This document shows, in pieces, positions 1 to 8,773 of a stretch of DNA of 64,000 nt (position 1 is its first letter; every line of letters begins with the position of its first letter). The notes beneath the pieces were generated by a model. The model searched no databases. It had not been told where the DNA came from and saw nothing but the letters and a program-made list of their open reading frames with translations. Location: assembly GCF_015319165.1 (NCBI RefSeq), contig NZ_JADIVZ010000012.1, positions 62,001-126,000 of the forward strand, given 5' to 3'. The translations under genes were made by a program, and so were the position numbers. The stretch is from Nocardioides acrostichi (GTDB taxonomy: Bacteria; Actinomycetota; Actinomycetes; Propionibacteriales; Nocardioidaceae).

Positions 1-1
1 C

Positions 2-82
2 GACTCCGAGGTCGCACGGGTCGGGCACCTGACGGGCCTGGCCGCCTCGATCTACCGGGCCGACCCGTCGGCCGAGTTCTGA
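2..82 (+). CDS. C-terminal end of an unidentified protein (5' partial)
   Basis: An open frame enters from the left edge and ends at TGA 80-82, giving the last 26 residues of a protein that finishes ADPSAEF. Codon use is typical of the window, with G or C in nearly every third position, so it is probably a real gene end. The tail is too short and has no recognisable motif, so I assign no function. It converges on the reductase gene that ends at 92. Confidence 0.55.
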   Translation, partial: DSEVARVGHLTGLAASIYRADPSAEF

Positions 83-91
83 CCTCGCGTC

Positions 92-535
92 CTAGACCCG
101 TTCGAGCACGAACACCGGGATCTCCCGATCGGTCTTCTCCTGGTACTCCAGGTACGGGGCGAAGACCGCGGCCGCGCGCTGCCACCACTCCTCGCGCTCG
201 GCGCCCTCGACGATGCGCGCGCGGTACGTGTGCTTCTCGGCGCCGTCTTGGAGGTCGACCTCGGGGTGGGCGACGAAATTGTGGAACCACGTCGGGTGCT
301 CGGGCGCGCCGCCCTTCGACGCGACGGCCGCGTACGCGCCGTCCTTCTCGACCCGCATGACCGGGTTCTTGCGCAGCACGCCGGACTTCGCGCCGCGTGA
401 GGTGATGACGACGATCGGCCACTCGGGGTGATCGGGCAGGGTGTTCGCCTCCTGGCCGTCGGAGGCCTCGAACGCCTCGACCTGGTTGCGGACCCACGCT
501 TCGGGGCTGGGCTGGTATTCGCCGGTGAGAGTCAT
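92..535 (-). CDS. Nitroreductase-family F420 (deazaflavin)-dependent reductase
   Basis: A 147-residue protein of the DUF385/Ddn-like split-barrel family, common in actinobacteria, whose members bind F420 (some bind FMN or heme) and reduce diverse substrates. The family pattern is visible: the barrel segment VITSRGAKSG followed by LRKNPVMRVEKDG, then GGAPEHPTWFHNFVAHPEV, which is the usual GG.P..P.W..N..A.P.V signature. Length matches the family (about 130-150). I start at the ATG at 535 because the protein there begins MTLTGEY; the longer frame to 571 adds a non-conserved tail. It lies alone, convergent with the partial gene on its left and divergent from menB. The exact substrate cannot be read from sequence. 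Confidence 0.85.
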   Translation of the reverse strand: MTLTGEYQPSPEAWVRNQVEAFEASDGQEANTLPDHPEWPIVVITSRGAKSGVLRKNPVMRVEKDGAYAAVASKGGAPEHPTWFHNFVAHPEVDLQDGAEKHTYRARIVEGAEREEWWQRAAAVFAPYLEYQEKTDREIPVFVLERV

Positions 536-597
536 GGCGTCACAACACCACCGGCCCGCGCCGTCTTCCACCCCCGCGCGGCGATAGGTTCGCCCCT

Positions 598-1533
<936 letters not shown>

Positions 1534-1637
1534 ACCGCTTCGCCGCGGGTGAGGACAGATAGGTCGTCGATCCGGTCCGTCTGGTGGACCAGGATCGCGA
1601 CCCGGCCCATCACGCGGCGCGATCTAGGGTGAGCCGC

Positions 1638-2486
1638 ATGCGCGACGACCCGGACCAGGCCGAGCTTTTCGCCCCGCCGGTGACCATCGCGCGGGAGTCG
1701 CTGCTCGAGGAGATGCCGGAGCACCAGTTCGAGGCGATCGCCGAGATGACGCTGGGCCTGCTCAACCGGCGGCTCGACAAGGTGCAGAAGATGACCGACG
1801 TCGCGAGCAGCGATGTGAACATCAACCCCTTCCTCATGCTCGCGCTCGCCCCGGCGTACAACATCTTCTCGCCGTTCGAGGCGGCCGAGTACGCGCAGAT
1901 GGCGAAGCTGCCACACGGCGACGCGACCGCGTTCGGCCGGTTCGTGGAGGACAAGATCTTCCCGATCTTCGACGTCCGACTGCCGGCGGAGAAGACCGCC
2001 AAGCACACCAGCACGGTGTGGAGCTCGATCGACCGCGAGATCACCGTCGACGGACGACGCATCCTGATGACGCTCAAGGCCGGACCGTGGACGATGAACC
2101 AGAGCCACGCCCACGAGATGGCGCAGAACTTCCCGGCGGTGCACGAGGCCACCGGCTGCGACATCGTGATCGGCATCTACTACGGCAAGCGCACGAGCGT
2201 GAACAACAAGCCGCTCATGGTGCGCGGACGCACCGGCCCCTACGTGCACACCCTGGTCGGCAAGGATCTGTGGGAGTTCGTCACCGGGGTGCGCGACGCC
2301 CACATCGCGGTGTTCCGGGCGATCAAGGAGGCGCAGGCGCGCTTCGCCGTCGAGCACGGCGGCAAGACCTTCTACGAGCACCTCATCGAGGCACGGCTCA
2401 AATTGGCGCAGTCGTTTCGCGACGCCTTCGACCTGGTCGGTGAGGAGACCGAGATGTGGGAGGGCATCTTCAAGGGCTCCTTCTAG
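1638..2486 (+). CDS. Type II restriction endonuclease, EcoO109I/PmeII family
   Basis: Protein of 282 residues resembling EcoO109I along much of its length from memory: INPF near residue 62, ATAFGRFVEDKIFP near 96-109, SSIDREI with candidate catalytic D132, MTLKAGPWT with candidate K147, then DIVIGIYYG and MVRGRTG. These fit a PD-(D/E)xK-type nuclease core; the middle acidic residue is not obvious by eye. The gene is tail-to-tail with a C5 cytosine methyltransferase; their stops share the palindrome CTAG and overlap by 4 bp. If the family relationship is close, the target would be RGGNCCY-like, but that is inference. The ATG at 1638 is chosen; a GTG at 1629 is an in-frame alternative. No clear ribosome binding site is visible. 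Confidence 0.85.
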   Translation: MRDDPDQAELFAPPVTIARESLLEEMPEHQFEAIAEMTLGLLNRRLDKVQKMTDVASSDVNINPFLMLALAPAYNIFSPFEAAEYAQMAKLPHGDATAFGRFVEDKIFPIFDVRLPAEKTAKHTSTVWSSIDREITVDGRRILMTLKAGPWTMNQSHAHEMAQNFPAVHEATGCDIVIGIYYGKRTSVNNKPLMVRGRTGPYVHTLVGKDLWEFVTGVRDAHIAVFRAIKEAQARFAVEHGGKTFYEHLIEARLKLAQSFRDAFDLVGEETEMWEGIFKGSF

Positions 2487-3751
2487 GACGACGCAGCGGA
2501 CGGCGGCCACACGACCGCGCCCTCGCCCGACCCGTACCAGCGCCGCGTGCGCACGTGCGAGCGCAGGTAGACGCGCCGGAACGGCTCGGCGTCGGCCACC
2601 ACGTGGGCCTCGGGGGAGCGCAGCTCGGCCGCCACGAGCTCGCCCGCGACCCGGCCGAGCCGCGCAGGCACGGCATTGCCGACCTGGGCGTACTGCTCCT
2701 GGGGCGAGCCGGTGACCTGCCAGTCGGCCGGGAACTCCTGCACGGCGAGGCACTCGGCGACCGAGAGCACCCGCACCTCGTCGGGATGGCACATCGAGGT
2801 GCTGGAGTGGTTGGGCATCGTGGTGATCGTGGGGCAGGGCAGGTCGCGGCTCAGCCGACGCCACCAGCCCGACCGGCCGCCCTTGGCGTGGAACGCCCGG
2901 CCCATCGACTCCTGCGCCACCGCGGGGGGCAGGGTGCGCCAGTTCCCGCCGGGGGTGACCAGCTCGAGGTAGGCCTTCTTGCGGGGGCTGAAGTCCATGA
3001 GCACCCGCTCCGCGGGCGCCTCGACCACGCCGGCCAGCGCCTCGCCCAGGGTGCCGAAGGGTCGGTCGGTGCCGGGGCCGTGAGTCGGCTCCGGGAAGTC
3101 GACGACCTTGCCGAGCCGGTTGCCGATGACCAGGGCCCGCTCGCGCAGCTGCGGCGCGCCGTAGTTGACCGCGTTCACCTCGAAGCAGTCGGCGCGGTAG
3201 CCGCCCTCGAGCCGGGCGAGATCGTGCGCCCACAGCCGCATCACCGACCCCGGCAGCTCGGCCCGGGTCAGCGGTGGGCCGTGGGGCGGGCGTTCGGCGA
3301 TCGGGCGGTGCTGGAGCGCTGCGGAGAGGAGTCCGCGCACGTTCTCCATCACGAACATCGTGGGCTGGAGTGCCTCGACGAAGCGCAGGAAGTCCCACAC
3401 CAGCGTGCCGCGCGGGTCGGCGACCGACTTGCGGCGTCCGGCCGTGCTGAACGCCTGACACGGCGGGCCGCCCACCAGCACGTCGACCTCGCCCGGCTCG
3501 ATGCCGAGCTTCTCCATCAGTACCACCGGGTCGAGCACGGAGAGGTCGGCCTCGATGATCTCGGTGGACGGCGACCCGAAGCGCCCGGCAGCCCGGTTGA
3601 CGCGCAGGCTCTCGCAGTAGCGGCTCTCGATCTCGACGCACCCGAGCAGGTCGAACTCGCCGGTCGCGTCGAGGCCCGTGTCGAGCCCTCCGGCGCCGGT
3701 GAAGAGCGAGACCACCGTGAGTGGTCTGCGAGGTGGCGAGGCTGCGGGCAC
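2483..3751 (-). CDS. DNA (cytosine-5-)-methyltransferase of the type II R-M system
   Basis: A 422-residue C5 methyltransferase that would protect host DNA from the neighbouring nuclease. The ordered motifs are present: motif I SLFTGAGGLDTGLD near residue 15 (AdoMet binding), motif IV GGPPCQAFSTAGR with the catalytic Cys near residue 99, motif VI MENVRG, motif VIII QLRERALVIG, then a variable target-recognition region and C-terminal motifs IX-X (SVAECLAVQEFP, QVGNAVP). The GTG start at 3751 is preceded by a GGGAG-type ribosome binding site. The convergent arrangement means enzyme and methylase are transcribed from opposite ends. No controller (C) protein gene is visible between or beside them. 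Confidence 0.94.
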   Translation of the reverse strand: MPAASPPRRPLTVVSLFTGAGGLDTGLDATGEFDLLGCVEIESRYCESLRVNRAAGRFGSPSTEIIEADLSVLDPVVLMEKLGIEPGEVDVLVGGPPCQAFSTAGRRKSVADPRGTLVWDFLRFVEALQPTMFVMENVRGLLSAALQHRPIAERPPHGPPLTRAELPGSVMRLWAHDLARLEGGYRADCFEVNAVNYGAPQLRERALVIGNRLGKVVDFPEPTHGPGTDRPFGTLGEALAGVVEAPAERVLMDFSPRKKAYLELVTPGGNWRTLPPAVAQESMGRAFHAKGGRSGWWRRLSRDLPCPTITTMPNHSSTSMCHPDEVRVLSVAECLAVQEFPADWQVTGSPQEQYAQVGNAVPARLGRVAGELVAAELRSPEAHVVADAEPFRRVYLRSHVRTRRWYGSGEGAVVWPPSAASS

Positions 3752-3827
3752 GCGCGGCTCCCTTCTGACGTCGCTCGATCCTAGGTCGTGGGGCGGCTAC
3801 CTCCCGGGACCCCGCGCCGCGATCAAC

Positions 3828-4019
3828 CTAGGCGCGAGCACCGACAGTGCCGGGCGGCGTCCGATCGCGACGCCGCAGGCCGTAGACCCAGGAGTCCGAG
3901 ACGACGCCGTCGACCACGCAGTCCTCGCGCAGGGTGCCCTCGCACTCGAACCCGATCTTCTCCAGCACCCTCGCCGAGGCGGCGCTGCGGGTGTCGACCT
4001 CGGCCTGCGGGCAGGGGCA
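3828..4019 (-). pseudogene. C-terminal remnant of a GNAT (RimJ/RimL-like) N-acetyltransferase
   Basis: Read on the minus strand, codons from 4019 to the stop at 3828-3830 give about 63 residues containing AASARVLEKIGFECEGTLRE followed by DCVVDGVVSDSWVYGLRR. That is the typical last acetyl-CoA-binding helix and final strands of RimJ/RimL-type acetyltransferases (N..S..vleKlGF..eG.lR). An in-frame TGA at 4026-4028 lies just upstream, no start codon is available, and the N-terminal two thirds of the domain are absent. It fills most of the 370-bp gap between the methyltransferase and the sirtuin. I infer a gene destroyed by deletion, perhaps when the R-M system or sirtuin neighbourhood was rearranged. 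Confidence 0.7.
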
Positions 4020-4121
4020 TGCGGCTCAGGCTCGCACCGAGGTCTGCTCGAGGCGGACCGACTTCTTGGTTGTGACGACGCCCACTGCCCGGTTGTGCCG
4101 ACGGTCACTAGGGTGTGGCTC

Positions 4122-4820
4122 GTGAAGATCGTGGTGCTCACCGGAGCCGGCATCTCCGCCGAGAGTGGCGTGCCCACTTTCCGCGACGCCGACGGCTTGT
4201 GGGAGGGGCACTCGATCGAGGAGGTCGCCACCCCCGAGGGTTTCGAGAGCCAACCGAAGCTGGTGCAGGAGTTCTACGACGCCCGCCGTGAGCACCTCGT
4301 CGGCGTGCAGCCCAATGCCGCCCACATCGCCCTGGCCGGGCTCGAGGAGCAGCTGCCCGACGACCTGCTCGTCGTCACCCAGAACATCGACGACCTGCAC
4401 GAGCGCGCCGGCAGCCGCAACGTCATCCACATGCACGGCGAGCTCAACTCCGCCTGGTGCCGAGCCTGCGATCGGCGCACCCACTGGACCCGCACCCTCG
4501 TCGACTTTCCGCCCTGCCCCGGCTGCGGTGCCACCGAGCTGCGGCCGGACGTCGTGTGGTTCGGCGAGATCCCGTATCAGATGGACCGCATCCTGGCCGC
4601 CGTCGCCGAGGCCGATCTGTTCGTCTCCGTCGGAACCTCGGGTGCCGTCTACCCGGCCGCCGGGTTCGTGCAGCAGGCCCTGAGGTACGGCGCCAAGACG
4701 CTCGAGCTCAACCTCGACCCCAGCGAGGGCTCGGTGTGGTTCCACGAGTCCCGACTCGGGCCCGCCAGCGTGCTCGTGCCCTCGTGGGTCGACGACGTGC
4801 TGGCCTCACAGCACCTGTAG
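4122..4820 (+). CDS. cobB: NAD-dependent protein deacylase, class III sirtuin (CobB type)
   Basis: A 232-residue Sir2 protein that removes acetyl, and probably succinyl, groups from lysines using NAD. Visible are the NAD motif TGAGISAESGVPTFR (residues 7-21), QNIDDLHERAG, the catalytic H105 in HMHGE, two zinc Cys pairs (C113/C116 and C132/C135), and VVWFGE. Y52 and R55 in FYDAR form the Y-x-x-R pair that in SIRT5 and E. coli CobB accommodates negatively charged acyl groups. Length and colinearity match E. coli CobB. The start GTG at 4122 gives VKIVVLTG; an in-frame GTG at 4113 is also possible. It is a single-gene unit converging with the TetR gene. Confidence 0.95.
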   Translation: MKIVVLTGAGISAESGVPTFRDADGLWEGHSIEEVATPEGFESQPKLVQEFYDARREHLVGVQPNAAHIALAGLEEQLPDDLLVVTQNIDDLHERAGSRNVIHMHGELNSAWCRACDRRTHWTRTLVDFPPCPGCGATELRPDVVWFGEIPYQMDRILAAVAEADLFVSVGTSGAVYPAAGFVQQALRYGAKTLELNLDPSEGSVWFHESRLGPASVLVPSWVDDVLASQHL

Positions 4821-4829
4821 GCGCCCGGG

Positions 4830-5585
4830 TCAGCTGCGAGCCAGCTCCGCACGCATCAGAGCATCGAGTCGCTCCTGCTCGTGGTCGAGCCCGAGAAGGG
4901 GCAGGGCGCTGGTCATGACGTCGACGAACATCTCGCCGCTCTCGACGACGCGGGGGTCGAGGTGGCCGAAGACCTCGAGGGCGACCACGCCGTAGAGCCG
5001 CGACCAGCCCTGCATCATGATCCAGACCAGGCCGCGGTCCTCGGCTGCGATGTCGTCGACCTTCGCGGGGATGAGCGGGTCGAGCACGGCCGCGCGCACG
5101 GTGTCGGGGAGATCCTCCAGGCGGGGCAGTGCAAACCGCTCGCGCTCCCACAGGAGCCTGATGAGGTCGGTGAAGAAGATCCCCGAGCTGGCCAGGGTCA
5201 GCAGCTCGCGGCGCGTGCAGGGGCTCTCGGCCACCGGGTTCGCGAACACCATCCCGAACTCGCGCGGTGCGCTGAGGGCCCAGCGCCGAAAGGCGCACAC
5301 GCCCACGACCAGTCGCCCGGCGAGATCGTCGGCAGGCAGCGCGTCGGCGGCGGCCGCGAACCCCTCGGTGGCGAGTCGGTCGACCTCGAAGGCGACGAGG
5401 TCGACCAGCTCCTGGTACGACGCCACGTAGCGGTACAGCGCGGGCGCGGTCACGCCCATCCGCGCGGCGACGGCCCGCAGCGAGAGATCCTCACCCTCGC
5501 CGATGAGCGCGCGCGACGTCGTCACGATCTCGGCGAACGTCTGCTCGCGGCGCTGCTCCCGACGCGTCGGCTCGTGCAGGTGCAT
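4830..5585 (-). CDS. TetR/AcrR-family transcriptional repressor
   Basis: A 251-residue TetR regulator. The N-terminal helix-turn-helix is seen at about residues 12-60 (AEIVTTSRALIGEGEDLSLR, AVAARMGVTAPALYRYVAS, YQELVDLVAFEVDRLATEGF). The remainder is a TetR_C_33/WHG-like ligand-binding domain. The ATG at 5585 (MHLHEPTRREQR) is chosen because conserved helix 1 follows shortly after; the open frame extends 23 codons further upstream into the operator region. It is divergently transcribed from an MMPL exporter and separated by a 120-bp intergenic region rich in inverted and direct repeats, so it most likely represses both itself and the exporter until it binds an inducer. Confidence 0.9.
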   Translation of the reverse strand: MHLHEPTRREQRREQTFAEIVTTSRALIGEGEDLSLRAVAARMGVTAPALYRYVASYQELVDLVAFEVDRLATEGFAAAADALPADDLAGRLVVGVCAFRRWALSAPREFGMVFANPVAESPCTRRELLTLASSGIFFTDLIRLLWERERFALPRLEDLPDTVRAAVLDPLIPAKVDDIAAEDRGLVWIMMQGWSRLYGVVALEVFGHLDPRVVESGEMFVDVMTSALPLLGLDHEQERLDALMRAELARS

Positions 5586-5623
5586 GTGGTGCAGACCTCC
5601 GGACCAAGCCGTTGACGATGAAC

Positions 5624-5678
5624 GTTTACGCCGTTTACGGTTTACACCGTTCACAACAGTGACGTCATATTACGTCAC
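5624..5678. promoter_or_regulatory. Operator region between the TetR gene and the MMPL exporter
   Basis: Two elements are visible. First, four copies of GTTTAC or GTTCAC at 5624, 5633, 5640 and 5649, spaced 9, 7 and 9 bases. Second, a perfect inverted repeat GTGACGT-CATATT-ACGTCAC at 5659-5678 (7-bp arms, 6-bp spacer), about 30 bp before the exporter ATG. The stretch is strikingly AT-rich for this genome. A TetR dimer probably binds the inverted repeat; the GTTTAC ladder (GTAAAC on the regulator's strand) may be a second cooperative site or overlap the regulator promoter. Confidence 0.7.
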
Positions 5679-5706
5679 GGCACTCGAGAGGGTCAGGGGT
5701 CAGCGC

Positions 5707-7911
5707 ATGCTCGATCGATGGGGAGCCGTCCTGGCGCGGCGGCCGGTCCGCGTGCTCGTCGCCGCCGCCGTCGTCGTCCTGCTCGCAGGTGGGTACGGCG
5801 CCGGGGTGTTCGGGTCGCTGTCGCAGGGCGGGTTCGACGATCCGTCGTCGGAGGGCTACCAAGAGCTCGCCGCCGAGCGCGCGGCGCTGGGCAACCAGAG
5901 CATCGACGTCGTCGCGATCTACTCCTCGAAGAGGCTGGAGGCCGACGACCCCGCGTTCGAGCGGGCCGTGAAGCAGGTGGTGCGCGAGCTGCCGAAGGAC
6001 GCCGTGGCGCGGGTGTTGCCCTACTACCAGGCACCGCCGCGGGCCGGCCTGGTGAGCGCGGACGGTCACTACGCCCAGGTTCAGATCTCCCTGGCGGGCA
6101 CCAGTCAGGACGACTTCCTCACCCACTACGACGACATCGCCCCGGTGCTGCAGTCGACGACCCTCACCACCGATCTCGCCGGCCCGTACGCGATCTACGA
6201 CGACGTCAACGCCATCACCAGCAAGGACGCCGAGCACGCCGAGCTCATCTCGCTGCCCGCCGTGGTGATCCTCGCCCTCATCATCTTCGGCAGCGTCGTC
6301 GCTGCCCTCATGCCCACCCTCGTCGGTCTCGGCGCGATGCTCGGCGCCCTGGCCGTCGTCCGGCTGATCGCGGAGTTCACCGACGTCTCGATCTTCTCGG
6401 TCAACGTGATCTCCCTGCTCGGCATCGGCCTGGCCATCGACTACGCCCTCTTCGTCGTCAGTCGGTTCCGCGAGGAACTGGCCCTGCTGCCAGACGATGC
6501 TCCCGACGCCGCGGCCGTCGCCATCCGGCGCACCATGTCGACCGCCGGGCGCACCGTGTTGTTCTCCGCGCTCACCGTGGCCGGCGCGATGGCGAGCCTG
6601 CTGCTGTTCCCGCAGGCGTTCCTGCGCTCGATGGGGTACGGCGGTATCGCGGCCGTGCTCGTCGCGATGCTCGCCGCCCTCACGATCCTGCCCGCGGTGC
6701 TCCGCCTGCTCGGACGCCGCGTCGAGGCGGGTCGCCTGCCGTGGCGCCGTGGTCCGCGCGGCGGGGTCGAGGGCGAGCGGTGGGCGCGGCTCGCGCACGC
6801 CGTGATGCGGCGCCCGGTCGTCGTCGCGACCGTCACGGTGGTCCTGCTGCTGCTCGTGGCCAGCCCCTTCCTGGGTGCCCGCTTCGGCAGCGTCGACTAC
6901 CGGGTGCTGCCCGAGGACTCCGCGGCGCACCGGGCCTCGGTGCTGCTCGACACCGAGTTCGGCTCGGAGGTCTCGACCGCCAACCTGCTGCTGCAAGGCA
7001 CCAAGCCCCGTGACGTCAGCGCGTTCGCGAACGCGGCCGGCCGGGTGCGCGGCGTCGAGTCGGTCGACGAGGTGGCGGAGAAGGACGGCACCGTGCTGCT
7101 CCGAGCCGTGTGGAAGGGCGGTGGTCAGACGGAACGCTCGCAGCGCATCGTGCGCGACCTGCGCGACGTCGACCCGGCGTCCGGCAGCGTGCTCGTCGGC
7201 GGCATCTCGGCCGACACCGTCGATCTCATCGACTCGGTGGCCGACCACCTGCCGTGGATGGGCCTCGTGGTCGTCGTCGTGATGTTCGTGCTGCTCTTCG
7301 TGGCGTTCGGCTCGGTGGTGCTGCCACTCAAGGCGGTCGTGATGAACCTCTTCTCGATCACCGCCTCGTTCGGGGTCGTCACCTGGATCTTCAGCGACGG
7401 ACACCTCAGCGATCTCATCGGCTTCACGCCCCAGGGCTACCTCGATGCCACCAACCCGATCCTCATGCTCGCGATCCTCTTCGGGCTCTCGATGGACTAC
7501 GAGGTGTTCCTGCTCTCCCGGGTGCGCGAGGAGTGGGACCGCACGGGCGACAACGAGGCGGCCGTCGCGGTCGGCGTGCAGCGCACCGGCCGCATCATCA
7601 CGTCGGCCGCCCTGCTGCTCGCGGTCGTGATCGGCGCGTTCAGCACCAGCGGCATCGTGTTCATGAAGATGCTCGGCATCGGCATGCTGGTGGCACTGCT
7701 CATCGACGCCACCGTCGTCCGCGCACTGCTCGTGCCGGCCACGATGAAACTGCTCGGACGCTGGAACTGGTGGGCCCCCGCACCGATGGCGCGCTGGTGG
7801 GAGAAGTACGGCTTCCGCGAGGGCGGGGACGCCCACGCCGACACCGACATCGACGCCGACGGGGCCGGCTCAGGCGGAACCGAGGTACCCAGCACCGTCG
7901 GAGCGCGCTGA
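5707..7911 (+). CDS. MMPL-family (RND superfamily) transporter
   Basis: A 734-residue inner-membrane exporter. The architecture is two repeats, each with one TM, a large extracytoplasmic loop and about five TMs. TM1 lies near residues 17-37 (LVAAAVVVLLAGGYGAGVFG), followed by the loop with DPSSEGYQELAAER, then a TM cluster around residues 180-340 including GIGLAIDYALFVVSRFREEL, the MMPL TM4 motif. The second half repeats this with LFGLSMDYEVFLLSRVREEW. The paired Asp-Tyr residues in these motifs relay protons in RND pumps. ATG 5707 follows a purine-rich AGAGGGTCAGGGG stretch. Divergence from a TetR gene suggests an inducible efflux or lipid exporter; the substrate is unknown. Confidence 0.93.
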   Translation: MLDRWGAVLARRPVRVLVAAAVVVLLAGGYGAGVFGSLSQGGFDDPSSEGYQELAAERAALGNQSIDVVAIYSSKRLEADDPAFERAVKQVVRELPKDAVARVLPYYQAPPRAGLVSADGHYAQVQISLAGTSQDDFLTHYDDIAPVLQSTTLTTDLAGPYAIYDDVNAITSKDAEHAELISLPAVVILALIIFGSVVAALMPTLVGLGAMLGALAVVRLIAEFTDVSIFSVNVISLLGIGLAIDYALFVVSRFREELALLPDDAPDAAAVAIRRTMSTAGRTVLFSALTVAGAMASLLLFPQAFLRSMGYGGIAAVLVAMLAALTILPAVLRLLGRRVEAGRLPWRRGPRGGVEGERWARLAHAVMRRPVVVATVTVVLLLLVASPFLGARFGSVDYRVLPEDSAAHRASVLLDTEFGSEVSTANLLLQGTKPRDVSAFANAAGRVRGVESVDEVAEKDGTVLLRAVWKGGGQTERSQRIVRDLRDVDPASGSVLVGGISADTVDLIDSVADHLPWMGLVVVVVMFVLLFVAFGSVVLPLKAVVMNLFSITASFGVVTWIFSDGHLSDLIGFTPQGYLDATNPILMLAILFGLSMDYEVFLLSRVREEWDRTGDNEAAVAVGVQRTGRIITSAALLLAVVIGAFSTSGIVFMKMLGIGMLVALLIDATVVRALLVPATMKLLGRWNWWAPAPMARWWEKYGFREGGDAHADTDIDADGAGSGGTEVPSTVGAR

Positions 7912-8745
7912 GCGCCGCACCCGAGGCAGGACGAGTGAGACCACGGCGACGAGGGCGCAGACGATGAGGGCGATCACCAGCCACCAGCGCAGGTCGGCGG
8001 CCAGGGCGTCCCACACCGCGAGCGTGAAGTCGCGCTGCTCGCCCGGGTCGGCGGCGCTGCCGAGCAGCGAGCGGAAGCCGGCGAGACCGAGTAGTTCGAG
8101 ACCGCAGGTCACGAAGCCGAGCACCGCCATGAGTGCGAGTGCGCGTCGACGCAGGGGAGTCACGGCGACCGCGAGCAGGCCGACCACGAGAGTCGCGACC
8201 GGCAGCCACAGCCCGGTGTCGTCGATCGCGGCGTATGTGCTGCGGGCGCGCTCGAGCTCGGAGGAGTCGGCGACCGAGAACTGTACGGGCGGCAGTGCGT
8301 CGGTGGCGCCCTTCTTGAGCAGGTTCTTCGCGCCCAGCGCGTCGAGCGTGCTGCGCAGCACGGGTCCGAGGTCGACGGAGACGTCGGTGGGGCCGGAGTC
8401 CTGCGAGAGCACCTTCACGAGCTTGCGGTGCATGGTGCGGTTGATCTGCGCCCAGAGGTCGGGGAACTCGCGCGACGTCACGACCCGCTGGGCGGCGGCG
8501 TCGACCGCCTTCTGTGCGATCGCGGCCGGGATCTTCGAGCGCACCTGCCGCACCGCGACCGCCGTCACCTTGTCGGCCACGGCCTGCTGCACCTGGGTCT
8601 CGTCGGCCAGCGGGGTGACCGTGTCGACGTAGGCATCGGTGTCGGTCACCACCCGGTCGAGCCACGCGGACGCGATGGCGGCGGGCAGCAGCACGGCGAA
8701 GAGGAGCACGAGCAGCCCGGAGACGAAGCGGCGCAGGAGAGTCAC
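7870..8745 (-). CDS. Conserved integral membrane protein of unknown function
   Basis: A 291-residue protein with an N-terminal TM (about residues 8-28, LLVLLFAVLLPAAIASAWL), a long extracytoplasmic segment of about 150 residues (DTDAYVDTVTPLADETQVQQ onward), and three C-terminal TMs at about 182-203, 208-230 and 254-276. This resembles membrane proteins annotated as hypothetical in Streptomyces and Nocardioides; I know no function for them. Its 3' end overlaps the 3' end of the MMPL gene by 42 bp on the opposite strand. The extracytoplasmic part is rich in charged helices. Confidence 0.8.
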   Translation of the reverse strand: MTLLRRFVSGLLVLLFAVLLPAAIASAWLDRVVTDTDAYVDTVTPLADETQVQQAVADKVTAVAVRQVRSKIPAAIAQKAVDAAAQRVVTSREFPDLWAQINRTMHRKLVKVLSQDSGPTDVSVDLGPVLRSTLDALGAKNLLKKGATDALPPVQFSVADSSELERARSTYAAIDDTGLWLPVATLVVGLLAVAVTPLRRRALALMAVLGFVTCGLELLGLAGFRSLLGSAADPGEQRDFTLAVWDALAADLRWWLVIALIVCALVAVVSLVLPRVRRSARSDGAGYLGSA

Positions 8746-8773
8746 GGAGTCATCGTCGCAGGTGGGTCGGCGC

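Noticed and set aside
4122-4820. Sir2 as a phage-defence gene next to the R-M system
   Set aside because: It aligns throughout with housekeeping CobB deacylases, has no extra domain and no partner gene of the Thoeris/pAgo/DSR type.
5503-5706. Upstream extension of the MMPL protein
   Set aside because: The frame is open to 5503 but would run through the operator and into the TetR gene; ATG 5707 begins the conserved N-terminus.
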